A DNA stretch of 64,000 nt, from the NCBI RefSeq assembly GCF_005080865.1, contig NZ_CP034861.1, positions 1-64,000 of the forward strand, read 5' to 3'. A program made the translations under genes and the position numbers. This stretch comes from Buchnera aphidicola (Muscaphis stroyani). Its GTDB lineage: Bacteria; Pseudomonadota; Gammaproteobacteria; Enterobacterales; Enterobacteriaceae. Each line of letters starts with the position of its first letter. The first letter of the stretch is position 1. The notes below the pieces were generated by a model, which searched no databases, was not told the origin of the DNA, and saw only the letters and a program-made list of their open reading frames with translations. Positions 15,010-25,697 of this stretch are shown here, piece after piece.

Positions 15010-16605
15010 ATGGATGTTCAGCGCAATTTTTTTATCTTTTCTTTTTTGTTTATTTCTTTTTTACTTTGGCAAGCATGGCAAAATCAATTAATTGATAATA
15101 AAATAAATAAAACGAATTTCACATTTGATTTTATTAATGAAAAAAAAGAAAAAAATCAAATTTTTGTTAAAACTGATGTATTAAATTTAGTAATCAATAT
15201 GAATGGAGGTGATATAGAAGAAGCCAGTTTACTTGCTTACAAAAATAAACTTAAATCTTCTAAACCTTTTAAATTGCTTGAAACTGGATCTAATTTTGTT
15301 TATCAAGCGCAAAGTGGATTAATTGGAAAAGATGGACCAGACAGTACTTCTAATAATGAAAGACCATTATATTTTTGCAAAAAAAGATTTTTTGAATTGA
15401 AAAATAATGAAAAAGAATTACATGTTCCCATTAAATGGATTGGAAAAAATGGTGTTATTTATATAAAAAATTTTATTTTTAAATCTGGACAATACAATAT
15501 TAAAGTAGAATACTCTATTTTTAATAAAACTGATAAAAGTTTACAACTTAATTCATTCGGACAACTTAAGCAAACAATAAATTTACCTAAAAATCGCGAT
15601 TCTGATAGTGAGAATTTTGCTTTTGAAAATTCCCGTGGTACCGCTTATTCGACTATAGATAACAAGTATGAAAAATATAAATTTGATTCCATTGCTGACA
15701 ATAAAAATCTATATATCACAACAAAAAATGGATGGATTGCAATGTTACAAAAATATTTTACTGCAGCTTGGATTCCTAAAAATACTGGTGATAACATTAT
15801 TTATACATCTTATGCAAAAAATAATGTTGCTGTAATTGGATACAAATCGTCTTTAATTACTGTTCCACCTCATTCTAATCGTACAATTAAATCGGTTTTA
15901 TGGATTGGTCCTAACATACAACAAGATATGGCATTAGTTGCTCCAAATTTAGACTTAACAGTAGATTATGGTTGGCTTTGGTTTTTATCTCAACCTTTAT
16001 TTAAATTATTAAAGTTTTTATATAACTGGATAGGAAATTGGGGATATTCTATTATTTTAATCACTTTTATAATGAAAGCTGTAACTTATCCTCTAACAAA
16101 GGCGCAGCATATTTCTATGTTAAGAATGAGAAGTTTACAACCAGAAATTCACAAAATTAAAACACAATTTCAAGATGATAAGAAAAGAACAAGTCAAGAA
16201 ATAATGTTATTGTATAAAAGAGAAAAAATAAATCCAATTAATGGATTTTTACCTATTTTAATTCAAATGCCCATTTTTTTATCTTTATATTACGTATTAA
16301 TCGGTTCAGTAGAGTTGCGTCATGCTCCTTTTTTACTATGGATTAATGATTTATCTAGTCAAGACCCTTATTATGTACTGCCCATTATAATGGGTTTAAC
16401 AATGTTTTTTATTCAAAAAACTTCGTCTACTAGTAGAACAATTGAAGATCCTTTGCAAAGCAAAATTATGAATTTTATACCAGTTATTTTTACTGGATTT
16501 TTTTTATGGCTTCCAGCTGGACTAGTTTTATATTATATTGTAGGTAATTTAGTTACTATTTTTCAACAAAAGTTTATTTTTTCCAAAAAAATAATTATAA
16601 ATTAA
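15010..16605 (+). CDS. yidC: membrane protein insertase YidC
   Basis: Inserts inner-membrane proteins alone or with SecYEG; its substrates include ATP synthase subunit c, encoded here too. The product is 531 residues (E. coli 548). The ATG at 15010 gives the family N-terminus MDVQRNFF followed by the first membrane helix. The large periplasmic domain runs to about residue 330, then the conserved insertase core with YPLTKAQHISMLRM, LPILIQMPIFLSLYY and LPAGLVLYYIVGN. The hydrophilic-groove arginine of E. coli appears as lysine (TFIMKAVTYPL), a conservative change. Confidence 0.95.
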   Translation: MDVQRNFFIFSFLFISFLLWQAWQNQLIDNKINKTNFTFDFINEKKEKNQIFVKTDVLNLVINMNGGDIEEASLLAYKNKLKSSKPFKLLETGSNFVYQAQSGLIGKDGPDSTSNNERPLYFCKKRFFELKNNEKELHVPIKWIGKNGVIYIKNFIFKSGQYNIKVEYSIFNKTDKSLQLNSFGQLKQTINLPKNRDSDSENFAFENSRGTAYSTIDNKYEKYKFDSIADNKNLYITTKNGWIAMLQKYFTAAWIPKNTGDNIIYTSYAKNNVAVIGYKSSLITVPPHSNRTIKSVLWIGPNIQQDMALVAPNLDLTVDYGWLWFLSQPLFKLLKFLYNWIGNWGYSIILITFIMKAVTYPLTKAQHISMLRMRSLQPEIHKIKTQFQDDKKRTSQEIMLLYKREKINPINGFLPILIQMPIFLSLYYVLIGSVELRHAPFLLWINDLSSQDPYYVLPIIMGLTMFFIQKTSSTSRTIEDPLQSKIMNFIPVIFTGFFLWLPAGLVLYYIVGNLVTIFQQKFIFSKKIIIN

Positions 16606-16684
16606 ATAAATAAGATTTTATATTTTTTATAAAAGAATTTATATGTATTTTATAATTAAAAAAACAGAATAAGAAAGTTATTGT

Positions 16685-18049
16685 ATGATTCATATTGATA
16701 CGATTGTCGCTCAAGTTACTGCTCCTGGAAAAAGTGCAGTTGCAATATTAAGAATTTCCGGATCTCAAGCAGGTCAAGTAGCTATAAAAATTTTAGGGCA
16801 AATACCTAAATCAAGATTTGCTAATTATTCGAAATTTTTAGGAAAAAACAAATCTACATTAGATAAAGGTATATCTTTATGGTTTCCTTCTCCTTACTCT
16901 CTAACTGGTGAAGATGTATTAGAATTACAAGGACATGGCAGTCCTCTAATTATAGACTCATTAATGAAACGAATATTATCTATTAAAAATGTAAGAATAG
17001 CAAAACCAGGAGAATTTTCTGAGCGCGCGTTTTTAAATGGTAAAATCGATTTAATTCAAGCAGAATCTATAGATGATTTGATTAACTCTGAAACAACCTC
17101 TTCTATGCGTGCATCTTTAAATTCTTTGCAAGGTGATTTTTCTTTTTATATTAAGGAATTAATTAAAATACTAATTAGTCTTCGGACACATATAGAGGCA
17201 AGTATAGATTTTTCAGAAGAGGGAAATTACGATAATTTAATAGATTTAGTTAATTTGAAAATAAAAGAATTAATCAATAAATTTAAAAAAGTTAAAATAA
17301 TGGCTTTACAAGGAAGTCTTTTAAGAGAAGAAAAAAAAATAGTTATTGCGGGTTTACCTAATGCAGGAAAATCAAGTTTATTAAATGCTTTATCACGATG
17401 TGATCGAGCTATAGTGACTGATGTACCTGGTACAACAAGAGATGTCTTGTATGAACGGATTAATATTAGTGGTCATTTGCTTGAAATTATTGATACTGCT
17501 GGTTTGCGTCATACGGATGATGAAGTAGAAAAAATTGGAATTGAAAAAGCTTGGAAAAAAATTAAAGAATCAGATCATGTACTTTTTGTCATTGATAAAA
17601 CATTAATTTCTAATGAAAAACATCAAAAAATGATATGTCAAGAATTTTTAAAAAATATTTCTAATAATATAGAGGTAACTTTTATTTTAAATAAAAATGA
17701 TTTAGTATCAAGTAGTTTTGATTCTAAAAAAATTGGAAAATTCACGTATATCAGCATTTCTACTCGTACTGGTAAAAACATTGATTTATTACGTCATCAT
17801 TTAATAAAAAAAGAAATTAATGAAAGTAGAGAAAGTACATTTATTGCCAGAAGACGTCATGTTACTCAATTAAATTTAGCTTTTAGTGAAGTTTTGAAAT
17901 CTAACAATATTTGGAAAAAATTTAAAAATATTGAATTGTTAGCAGAATCTTTAAATTTGACTCATAAATTATTAGGAGAGATAACTGGTGAATTTACTTC
18001 TGATGATTTGCTAGATCATATTTTTTCTAACTTTTGTATTGGTAAGTAG
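16685..18049 (+). CDS. mnmE: tRNA modification GTPase MnmE (TrmE)
   Basis: GTPase that acts with MnmG on wobble uridine. The product is 454 residues, the E. coli length. The N-terminal folate-binding domain begins [22 protein letters not shown]. The G domain has [12 protein letters not shown] (P-loop), [14 protein letters not shown] and NKND. The protein ends in the essential CIGK motif (FCIGK). Both halves of the MnmE-MnmG system are thus in this window, 14.5 kb apart. Confidence 0.97.
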   Translation: MIHIDTIVAQVTAPGKSAVAILRISGSQAGQVAIKILGQIPKSRFANYSKFLGKNKSTLDKGISLWFPSPYSLTGEDVLELQGHGSPLIIDSLMKRILSIKNVRIAKPGEFSERAFLNGKIDLIQAESIDDLINSETTSSMRASLNSLQGDFSFYIKELIKILISLRTHIEASIDFSEEGNYDNLIDLVNLKIKELINKFKKVKIMALQGSLLREEKKIVIAGLPNAGKSSLLNALSRCDRAIVTDVPGTTRDVLYERINISGHLLEIIDTAGLRHTDDEVEKIGIEKAWKKIKESDHVLFVIDKTLISNEKHQKMICQEFLKNISNNIEVTFILNKNDLVSSSFDSKKIGKFTYISISTRTGKNIDLLRHHLIKKEINESRESTFIARRRHVTQLNLAFSEVLKSNNIWKKFKNIELLAESLNLTHKLLGEITGEFTSDDLLDHIFSNFCIGK

Positions 18050-18083
18050 ATTTGTAAAAATATAGATTAGAGGATAAAAAATG

Positions 18084-18156
18084 TGCCCGGAGGCGGAATT
18101 GAACCGCCGACACGGGGATTTTCAGTCCCCTGCTCTACCGACTGAGCTATCCGGGC
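18084..18156 (-). tRNA. pheT: tRNA-Phe (GAA)
   Basis: Read on the minus strand, the 73-base gene folds as a full cloverleaf: acceptor GCCCGGA/TCCGGGC, D arm AGCTCAGTCGGTAGAGC, anticodon loop CTGAAAA with anticodon GAA (complement of 18121-18123), and T arm GGCGG-TTCAATT-CCGCC. The 3' end reads discriminator A then CAT, so CCA is not encoded and must be added by Cca. The gene symbol is nominal (E. coli has pheU and pheV). Confidence 0.96.
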
Positions 18157-18165
18157 AATTTTTAT

Positions 18166-18195
18166 ATTAGATCACTAAAAGTAAAAGATTGTCAA
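18166..18195 (-). promoter_or_regulatory. putative promoter of tRNA-Phe
   Basis: On the minus strand TTGACA (complement of 18190-18195) and TCTAAT (complement of 18166-18171) are 18 bp apart. The predicted start, near 18159, would be only a few bases before the mature tRNA 5' end, leaving almost no leader for RNase P to remove. Confidence 0.55.
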
Positions 18196-18285
18196 TATTT
18201 TTTTAAAGAACTGTGTACTTCTTTAATTAAGCACTTTAATTTCTTTTTTAAATACGACTAATTTAATAAAAAATGTTTTTTAACC

Positions 18286-18314
18286 CTTGAAAGTTTAAAT
18301 AAAGATCCCTATAT
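18286..18314 (+). promoter_or_regulatory. sigma-32 (heat-shock) type promoter of groESL
   Basis: CTTGAAA at 18286-18292 matches the sigma-32 -35 consensus exactly, and CCCTATAT at 18307-18314 resembles the -10 consensus CCCCATNT with one clear change, at a spacing of 14-15 bp. The E. coli groE promoter has the same architecture. rpoH, which encodes sigma-32, is in the window at 24722. The start would be near 18322, giving a leader of about 70 bases. Confidence 0.7.
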
Positions 18315-18392
18315 TTAAAAGTAAGAGATCATTTTAATAAAAAATTTTTTTAAAAAATATTAAGCAAGATTATTCACAGGAGTGTTATCAAT

Positions 18393-18683
18393 ATGAAAAT
18401 TCGTCCGTTGCATGATCGTGTGCTTGTGAAACGTAAAGAAGTAGAATCAAAATCTTCAGGTGGAATTGTTCTTACTGGTTCTGCTGCAGAAAAATCTACT
18501 CGAGGTACAGTTTTATCAGTAGGTAAAGGTCGCATTTTGGATAATGGAAGTATTAAATCTTTAGATGTTAAAGTTGGTGATGTAGTTATTTTTAATGAAG
18601 GTTATGGTGCAAAAACAGAAAAAATCGATAATGAAGAAGTGTTGATTTTAAGTGAAAACGACATTTTAGCAATTGTTGAATAG
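18393..18683 (+). CDS. groS: co-chaperonin GroES
   Basis: Heptameric lid of the GroEL folding chamber. The product is 96 residues with the family N-terminus [14 protein letters not shown], a mobile loop around SSGGIVLTG (about residues 20-28) that contacts GroEL, and the C-terminal [18 protein letters not shown] lies upstream of the start. The downstream groEL gene follows after 49 bases, and both are read from the heat-shock promoter at 18286. GroE is known to be made in great excess in Buchnera. Confidence 0.98.
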   Translation: MKIRPLHDRVLVKRKEVESKSSGGIVLTGSAAEKSTRGTVLSVGKGRILDNGSIKSLDVKVGDVVIFNEGYGAKTEKIDNEEVLILSENDILAIVE

Positions 18684-18705
18684 TAAACCATGCTGTATTC
18701 ATTGA

Positions 18706-20379
<1,674 letters not shown>

Positions 20380-20423
20380 TTAATGACTCAAATAATTATA
20401 ATTATTTAAATTAATACAATGTC

Positions 20424-20453
20424 TTTTCTTCGGGCTAATTGGCCCGAAGGAGA
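20424..20453 (+). terminator. terminator after groESL
   Basis: CTTCGGGC (20428-20435) and GCCCGAAG (20442-20449) are exact reverse complements around a six-base loop, and four more pairs including G-U extend the base. The tail GGTTCTTATAAC has only a modest T content. It is one of the most G+C-rich non-coding spots in the window. Confidence 0.7.
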
Positions 20454-20714
20454 AGGTTCTTATAACATAAAAATTATAAATTAATTCGTAAAATTTATAT
20501 CTATTCTAATTTTATTGTTATAAATCTAAAAATAATTTTATACAGCGTTTTATTTAGTATTTTTTAATTTTAAATCAAATGTTCAAAATACTCTGTTTAA
20601 AAATACAGATAAATGTAAAAAATATAATTTTTTACTAACATATAACTTATGTTTTAAAATACAAAATGACATATTTTTTATAATCTTTATTTTTTAGTAT
20701 GAAAAGAGGCGAGA
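20454..20714. other. groEL-efp spacer
   Basis: The gap between groEL and efp totals 335 bases including the terminator. The rest is A/T-rich with no recognisable gene. TATAAT at 20679-20684 may be a -10 for efp, but I see no matching -35. Confidence 0.4.
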
Positions 20715-21281
20715 ATGAGAATTTATAATAGTAATAACTTTCGTGTAGGCTATAAAATTATATTTAATAATGAACCTTATTTAATTGAATCTAATGAATT
20801 TGTTAAGCCAGGAAAAGGACAAGCTTTTGTTCGCGTAAAATTAAGAAAATTATTAACAGGACAATTAATAGAAAAAACATTTAAATCTACTGATTCTTTA
20901 AAAGAAGCAGATATTGTAGAGCATACTTTATCCTATTTGTATAATGATAGTAATTTTTGGTATTTTATAAATACTAAAACATTTGAAGAATTGTCAATAG
21001 ATAAAAAAATTGTTGGTTCTCATAAAAAATGGTTATTAGAACAAGATACATGTGTCGTTACTTTTTGGAATAACCAACCAATTTCGATTACACCTAATAT
21101 TTTTGTAAACTTAAAAGTAATATATACAGAAGCTACTTTAAAAGGAGATACAGTTAATACTGGTACTAAACTTGCTAAGTTAAGTACAGGTGCTTTTGTA
21201 AAAGTACCGCTATTTATAAAAGTAGGATCGTTAATAAAAGTAGATACTCGAACTGGTGAATACGTATCAAGAATTAAATAA
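20715..21281 (+). CDS. efp: elongation factor P
   Basis: Binds stalled ribosomes and speeds peptide bond formation at polyproline stretches. The product is 188 residues, the E. coli length. Lys34 in KPGKGQA is the residue that receives beta-lysyl modification in E. coli. The three OB/KOW-like domains end in [22 protein letters not shown] precedes the ATG. Only 12 bases separate its stop from the convergent dnaC stop. The EpmA/EpmB modification genes are not in this window. Confidence 0.97.
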   Translation: MRIYNSNNFRVGYKIIFNNEPYLIESNEFVKPGKGQAFVRVKLRKLLTGQLIEKTFKSTDSLKEADIVEHTLSYLYNDSNFWYFINTKTFEELSIDKKIVGSHKKWLLEQDTCVVTFWNNQPISITPNIFVNLKVIYTEATLKGDTVNTGTKLAKLSTGAFVKVPLFIKVGSLIKVDTRTGEYVSRIK

Positions 21282-21293
21282 AATAGATACATG

Positions 21294-22034
21294 TCAATAT
21301 TCATTTCCTTTTACGTATTGTCGATAACTGTCCCATTCAAAAGTAAGCCATAAACTATTTCCTAAGCGCATTCTATCTATAACTCTTTCTCCTAATAAGT
21401 TTTTCATTCCTTTATGATCCAAATTGGACAACATACCAGTTGATCTTTTTGACGAAGAACGTCTGTCAACTATTTGGTTAATAATGACTTTTTCGTATCT
21501 AGATTCAGTTTGCATTCCTATTTCGTCAATCATAAGCAGATCTACACTGCTAAGATTATGTAATAAATTTTCTTCAGTAACGTTACTAGTTCCACTAAAT
21601 GTTCCTTTCATGTTTGACATTAAGTCAGCCACTGTTACAATTAAAATGCTTTTATCATGTAAAATTAAATAATTTCCTATCGCAGATGCTAAATGATTTT
21701 TTCCTGTCCCCGGTCTTCCAGAAAAAATAAAACTAGCAATATTTTCGTTAAATTCTTCAGCATATCGCTTAGCAGCTTCTAGTACTTTTTTTTGACCTTC
21801 ATGCTCAATTTTATAGTTTTCAAATGAACAATTCATATATAATTCACGAATTCCAGATCTGCCTAAAACACGTTGCATTTTCATAGCTTTATTTTCACGC
21901 AATATAGATTCAGAAGACAATCTACCTTGTTCTTGGTTCCAAGCTAATAAATCTTCATCATTATGAAATTTAGGTTGGATATTATTGGGCATGAGACGTT
22001 GAAGTCGTTTAAAAAAATTTCTATAAAATGTCAT
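21294..22034 (-). CDS. dnaC: helicase loader DnaC
   Basis: AAA+ protein that loads the DnaB helicase at the origin and in primosome restart. The product is 246 residues (E. coli 245). Walker A reads GRPGTGKNH (E. coli GKPGTGKNH) with Asn-His after the Lys, Walker B is LLMIDEIGMQTE, and the RLGNSLWL block is near the C-terminus. The start overlaps the dnaT stop by one base (TAATG), so the pair is translationally coupled as in E. coli. Confidence 0.96.
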   Translation of the reverse strand: MTFYRNFFKRLQRLMPNNIQPKFHNDEDLLAWNQEQGRLSSESILRENKAMKMQRVLGRSGIRELYMNCSFENYKIEHEGQKKVLEAAKRYAEEFNENIASFIFSGRPGTGKNHLASAIGNYLILHDKSILIVTVADLMSNMKGTFSGTSNVTEENLLHNLSSVDLLMIDEIGMQTESRYEKVIINQIVDRRSSSKRSTGMLSNLDHKGMKNLLGERVIDRMRLGNSLWLTFEWDSYRQYVKGNEY

Positions 22035-22531
22035 TATTTACCTCTAAATCCATCAGGAATTGTTTTATCAGGAACTGGTATATGAGTAATATCTCTTTGT
22101 TTTTTGAGTTTATAATTAAGAGATCTACTATTTTGTAAACTTCTTGCTAATTTTTGTTGCCATTGTATATGATAAAAAAAACAACCTTCTGCTTGCCAGT
22201 AAGCAATGAAAGATGCAAGTTCATAACTTTGAACTTCTTCTTTTAATATAATCCCCCAAAGTGCAGATTGTTGTATAAAATCAGAATCTGGAATCCATTT
22301 CTTGTGCATTGCAAATTTTTTTATTTTATTATTCTTTTTTTCTATTTTTTGGTCTTTTATATAATGTTCTTGATTGAATAATTTCTCTAAAAAATCCGAA
22401 CTAACGGCGTAAAATATAGGACTATTATTTTCGAAAACTGCTACAGCACCATTTTCTGATTTTTTTAAAATATTAATTGGATTTTTGCAGAAAAATTTAA
22501 AATCTATCCCATCAGAAACTAAAATTTTCAT
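22034..22531 (-). CDS. dnaT: primosomal protein DnaT
   Basis: Primosome component that acts between PriA/PriB and DnaB-DnaC during replication restart. The product is 165 residues (E. coli 179). The C-terminal half is diagnostic (ELASFIAYWQAEG, QWQQKLARSLQ), and PDGFRG stands at the end. The N-terminal half is weakly conserved except for the VAVFENNSPIFYAVS segment. It is upstream of and coupled to dnaC. Confidence 0.92.
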   Translation of the reverse strand: MKILVSDGIDFKFFCKNPINILKKSENGAVAVFENNSPIFYAVSSDFLEKLFNQEHYIKDQKIEKKNNKIKKFAMHKKWIPDSDFIQQSALWGIILKEEVQSYELASFIAYWQAEGCFFYHIQWQQKLARSLQNSRSLNYKLKKQRDITHIPVPDKTIPDGFRGK

Positions 22532-22618
22532 TAATATTATATTTCATCCTATTTGTCTTATAAAATTATGTAAAATAAAAAATATATCAATTGATTTTTA
22601 AATAAAATATAGCGTATA

Positions 22619-23200
22619 TTATATATTTTTTGATTTAAAAATATAAAGATAAAATTCTATTTTACGCGTATTTTTTTTTTTATATAGAATCCAGTTTTTT
22701 GGCATAACTAAAGAGTGTTTTTTTTCTTTTTCTATATACACGAGAGAATCTTCTTTTAACCATTTTCTGTCTTCAAGTAAATTCAAAGTTTTTTTTATCA
22801 GTTGTTTTTTGTAAGGGGGATCTACAAATATTATATCATAAGGTTTTCTTCTTTTTTTTAACCAATGAAAAGTATCAGTATGAATAACATTCATATTAGA
22901 TATATTTAATTTTTTAACATTTTTAGTGAGTTTATATGCCGTTTTTTTATTTATTTCTAATGATGTAACAAATGCAGCATGACGAGATATAGCCTCAATT
23001 CCTAATGCTCCGCTTCCTGAAAAACAATCTAAACAACGAGCATTTTTTATATGTCTTTCAAGCCAGTTAAATAATGTTTCTCGTATACGATTAGTTGTAG
23101 GTTTTATATTTGGAGTATTAATTAAAGAGATCTTTTGTCTTTTTAATTTTCCGGAAATGATGTAGATTTTTCCTTTTTTTTTTGAAAAATAGTTATTCAT
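22619..23200 (-). CDS. rsmD: 16S rRNA m2G966 methyltransferase RsmD
   Basis: SAM-dependent methyltransferase for guanine 966 of 16S rRNA. The product is 193 residues (E. coli 198). The SAM-binding motif CLDCFSGSGALGIEA is near residues 57-71 and the catalytic DPPY motif near residue 127 follows IIFV. It diverges from ftsY as rsmD does in E. coli. The C-terminus is lysine-rich but complete. Confidence 0.93.
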   Translation of the reverse strand: MNNYFSKKKGKIYIISGKLKRQKISLINTPNIKPTTNRIRETLFNWLERHIKNARCLDCFSGSGALGIEAISRHAAFVTSLEINKKTAYKLTKNVKKLNISNMNVIHTDTFHWLKKRRKPYDIIFVDPPYKKQLIKKTLNLLEDRKWLKEDSLVYIEKEKKHSLVMPKNWILYKKKNTRKIEFYLYIFKSKNI

Positions 23201-23355
23201 TTTTTTAGATTATTAATATTAATAGTATTGATTACTTTATTACAAAAATAATTCGATTGTATACTCAATATATTAAAAATTTTTAATGATGTATTTATTT
23301 AAATATCAAAAATAGAAGTCATTTTTTAGTTTCTTGAAAGTATGAGGTTGATAAT

Positions 23356-24552
23356 ATGAAAGATAATCCAAAAAATAGTTTTTTTTCCTGGTTAACTTCC
23401 AAAGTTAAAAGAAAACGTACAAAAAACGATATTAAATCTATCAAGTTTAAAGATAAAGAAAAAGTTGAATCTTTATCAAAAAATAAGTTGCGTGTTAAAG
23501 AAAAAGATTTAGATAAAATTTCAAAAACATTAGATTTTTTTGATGCTGTCAAAGTTCACAAAAACAAAAACAAGTTTGAAAGTATAGAAGAATCTGGTAA
23601 AAATTTAATTAGTATCAAAGATAGTTCTAGTTTAAAAAAAAATTTTTTTATAAATTTAAAGGAAAGTTTAAAAAAAACAAAATTATTTTTTGACAATAAA
23701 ATTAGTTGTTTGTTCTCATCCAAAAAGATAGATGATTCTCTTTTTAAAGAATTAGAAGAAAAACTTTTACTCGCTGATATTGGAATTAATACTACTAATT
23801 TTATTATTGAAAGATTAATTAATGATATTAATGAAGAAAATTTACAAAGTTCTGAAAAAATATATTTTTTGCTAAAAAATAATATGCGCTCTTTATTAAA
23901 AAATGTAGAAATGCCTTTGAAGATATTAAAATATCAACCTTTTATTATTTTAATTACAGGAGTAAATGGTGTAGGGAAAACTACTACAGCCATTAAATTA
24001 GCAAAAAAATATAAGTTAGAAGGAAAATCAGTAATGTTAGCTGCAGCAGATACATTTCGAGCTGCAGGTATAGAACAATTAAAGGTACTAGGAAAAGCAA
24101 ATAATATCCCAGTAATAGCGCAACGTTCTGGATCAGATCCAGCATCAGTAGTATTTGATGCAGTGAAATCTTCTATTTCTAAAAAAATTGATATTTTAAT
24201 TATTGATACAGCAGGAAGATTACATAATAAATTGCATCTTATGGAAGAATTAAAAAAAATAGTTAGAGTCATTAAAAAATTAGATTCATCTGCTCCTCAT
24301 GAAAAAATATTAATTATAGATGCTTGTAATGGTCAAAATACAATTAACCAAACAGAAATTTTTCATAAATCATTAAATTTAACCGGTTTAGTAATTACTA
24401 AATTAGATGGAACTGCAAAAGGAGGAGTTGTTTTTTCATTAGCGAATCAATTTTCCATTCCAATTCGATATATAGGAATTGGAGAAAAAACGTCAGACTT
24501 AGGTATTTTTAACAGTCAAGATTTTATCAATTCTATATTTTATCAAGAATAA
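23356..24552 (+). CDS. ftsY: signal recognition particle receptor FtsY
   Basis: GTPase receptor that docks ribosome-SRP complexes at the inner membrane. The product is 398 residues (E. coli 497). The NG core is complete: GVNGVGKTTTAIK, DTFRAAGIEQL, DTAGRLHNK, TKLDGTAKGG and GIGEKTSDLG. The N-terminal A domain is about 100 residues shorter than in E. coli. It is lysine-rich rather than strongly acidic, though FFSWL at the very start, part of the first membrane-binding helix, is kept. ftsE and ftsX, which follow in E. coli, are missing and rpoH comes next. Confidence 0.95.
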   Translation: MKDNPKNSFFSWLTSKVKRKRTKNDIKSIKFKDKEKVESLSKNKLRVKEKDLDKISKTLDFFDAVKVHKNKNKFESIEESGKNLISIKDSSSLKKNFFINLKESLKKTKLFFDNKISCLFSSKKIDDSLFKELEEKLLLADIGINTTNFIIERLINDINEENLQSSEKIYFLLKNNMRSLLKNVEMPLKILKYQPFIILITGVNGVGKTTTAIKLAKKYKLEGKSVMLAAADTFRAAGIEQLKVLGKANNIPVIAQRSGSDPASVVFDAVKSSISKKIDILIIDTAGRLHNKLHLMEELKKIVRVIKKLDSSAPHEKILIIDACNGQNTINQTEIFHKSLNLTGLVITKLDGTAKGGVVFSLANQFSIPIRYIGIGEKTSDLGIFNSQDFINSIFYQE

Positions 24553-24570
24553 ACATAGTTTTAAATGTCA

Positions 24571-24595
24571 ATCTTAATGTATATTTTATTAAGAT
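24571..24595 (+). terminator. weak hairpin after ftsY
   Basis: ATCTTAAT (24571-24578) pairs exactly with ATTAAGAT (24588-24595), followed by AATTGTTTCGTTT. The stem is almost all A-T, so any termination is probably partial. Confidence 0.35.
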
Positions 24596-24634
24596 AATTG
24601 TTTCGTTTACTGTAATTAGCAGTAACATAAATCT

Positions 24635-24663
24635 TTGATTTATTATTTTAATTAAAGTATGAT
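24635..24663 (+). promoter_or_regulatory. putative promoter of rpoH
   Basis: TTGATT (24635-24640) and TATGAT (24658-24663) are 17 bp apart. An overlapping perfect TATAAT sits at 24665-24670 without a good -35. Transcription would begin near 24670-24677, at or inside the leader hairpin described next. Confidence 0.5.
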
Positions 24664-24669
24664 ATATAA

Positions 24670-24716
24670 TTCCCACATGTTCATCATTCAGTGTATATAA
24701 TTTGTTGATGCGGGAA
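24670..24716 (+). promoter_or_regulatory. rpoH leader hairpin covering the ribosome binding site (candidate RNA thermometer)
   Basis: TTCCC-A-CAT (24670-24678) can pair with ATG-C-GGGAA (24708-24716): five pairs, one A/C mismatch, three pairs. The right arm contains GGGA (24712-24715), the only Shine-Dalgarno-like sequence before the rpoH ATG at 24722. A stem of this strength would hide the site at low temperature and open on warming. E. coli rpoH is controlled by an RNA thermometer, but with a different structure reaching into the coding region. Confidence 0.5.
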
Positions 24717-24721
24717 TAACA

Positions 24722-25582
24722 ATGATCAATAAAGTACAGATTTTATCTGTTACGCCATTAGGAAATTTAGACGCTTATATTAGAATAGCTAATTCATTCC
24801 CCATGCTTTCAATTGAAGAAGAAAAATCATTGACGCAAAGATTGCGTTATAATGGAGATTTGGATGCAGCTAAAACTTTAATTCTTTCCCATCTTCGTTT
24901 TGTGATTCATATCTCACGAAATTATTCTGGATACGGTTTACTTCAATCAGATCTTGTGCAAGAAGGTAACATCGGATTAATGAAAGCAGTTCGAAAGTTT
25001 AACCCAGAAATAGGAGTTCGTCTGGTTTCTTTCGCTGTTCATTGGATTAAATCTGAAATACATGAATATGTTTTAAGAAATTGGAGAATTGTTAAAGTTG
25101 CAACTACTAAAGCTCAAAGAAAATTATTTTTTAATTTAAGAAAAAGTAAAAAAAGATTGGGTTGGTTTAATGAAGAAGAAATTAAAATAGTTGCTCGAGA
25201 ATTAGGAGTTAGCAATCAAGATGTAAGAGAAATGGAATCCCGAATGTCAGCTCAAGATGTTACCTTCAATCCAATTCCAGAAGAAGACATGTTAGATAAG
25301 AAAAGTAATGGTTCAGGAATGCCATACCTAAGAGATAAAAATTCTAATTTTGCTGTTGATCTTGAAAAAAAAGACTGGAACGAGCATGCTCAAAATAAGC
25401 TCAGTAGTGCATTAATGGGCCTAGATAAAAGAAGTCGTCACATTATTTATGCTCGTTGGTTAGATAAAAATAAAAAAAATACACTACAGGCTATAGCTAA
25501 TAATTATGGAATTTCTGCGGAGAGAGTTCGACAATTAGAAAAGAATGCAATGAAAAAATTGAAAATAGCTATAGAAGCTTAG
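24722..25582 (+). CDS. rpoH: heat-shock sigma factor sigma-32
   Basis: Directs RNA polymerase to heat-shock promoters such as that of groESL in this window. The product is 286 residues (E. coli 284). Region 2 ([37 protein letters not shown]) and the RpoH-specific [17 protein letters not shown] segment are conserved, as is the region 4 helix-turn-helix [17 protein letters not shown]. It is one of only two sigma factors in the window. A clear terminator follows at 25651. Confidence 0.98.
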   Translation: MINKVQILSVTPLGNLDAYIRIANSFPMLSIEEEKSLTQRLRYNGDLDAAKTLILSHLRFVIHISRNYSGYGLLQSDLVQEGNIGLMKAVRKFNPEIGVRLVSFAVHWIKSEIHEYVLRNWRIVKVATTKAQRKLFFNLRKSKKRLGWFNEEEIKIVARELGVSNQDVREMESRMSAQDVTFNPIPEEDMLDKKSNGSGMPYLRDKNSNFAVDLEKKDWNEHAQNKLSSALMGLDKRSRHIIYARWLDKNKKNTLQAIANNYGISAERVRQLEKNAMKKLKIAIEA

Positions 25583-25650
25583 TTTAGTATAATTAAAACT
25601 GAAACAGTCAAGAGTCTATATTTTATTTGATCAGATAATTATCTTTAACA

Positions 25651-25697
25651 GAGTATGAGAATAATTTTTTATTATACTTAAAACTCATACTCTTTTT
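25651..25697 (+). terminator. rho-independent terminator after rpoH
   Basis: GAGTATGAG (25651-25659) and CTCATACTC (25684-25692) are exact reverse complements, and TTTTT follows at 25693-25697. The 24-base loop can itself form a small A/T hairpin. Stem plus T run in the sense direction make this a convincing terminator. Confidence 0.75.

Noticed and set aside
18370-18378. TTATTCACA, a degenerate DnaA-box match in the groES leader
   Set aside because: It overlaps the groES ribosome binding site and is isolated. One 9-mer with a relaxed consensus is expected by chance in such A/T-rich sequence.
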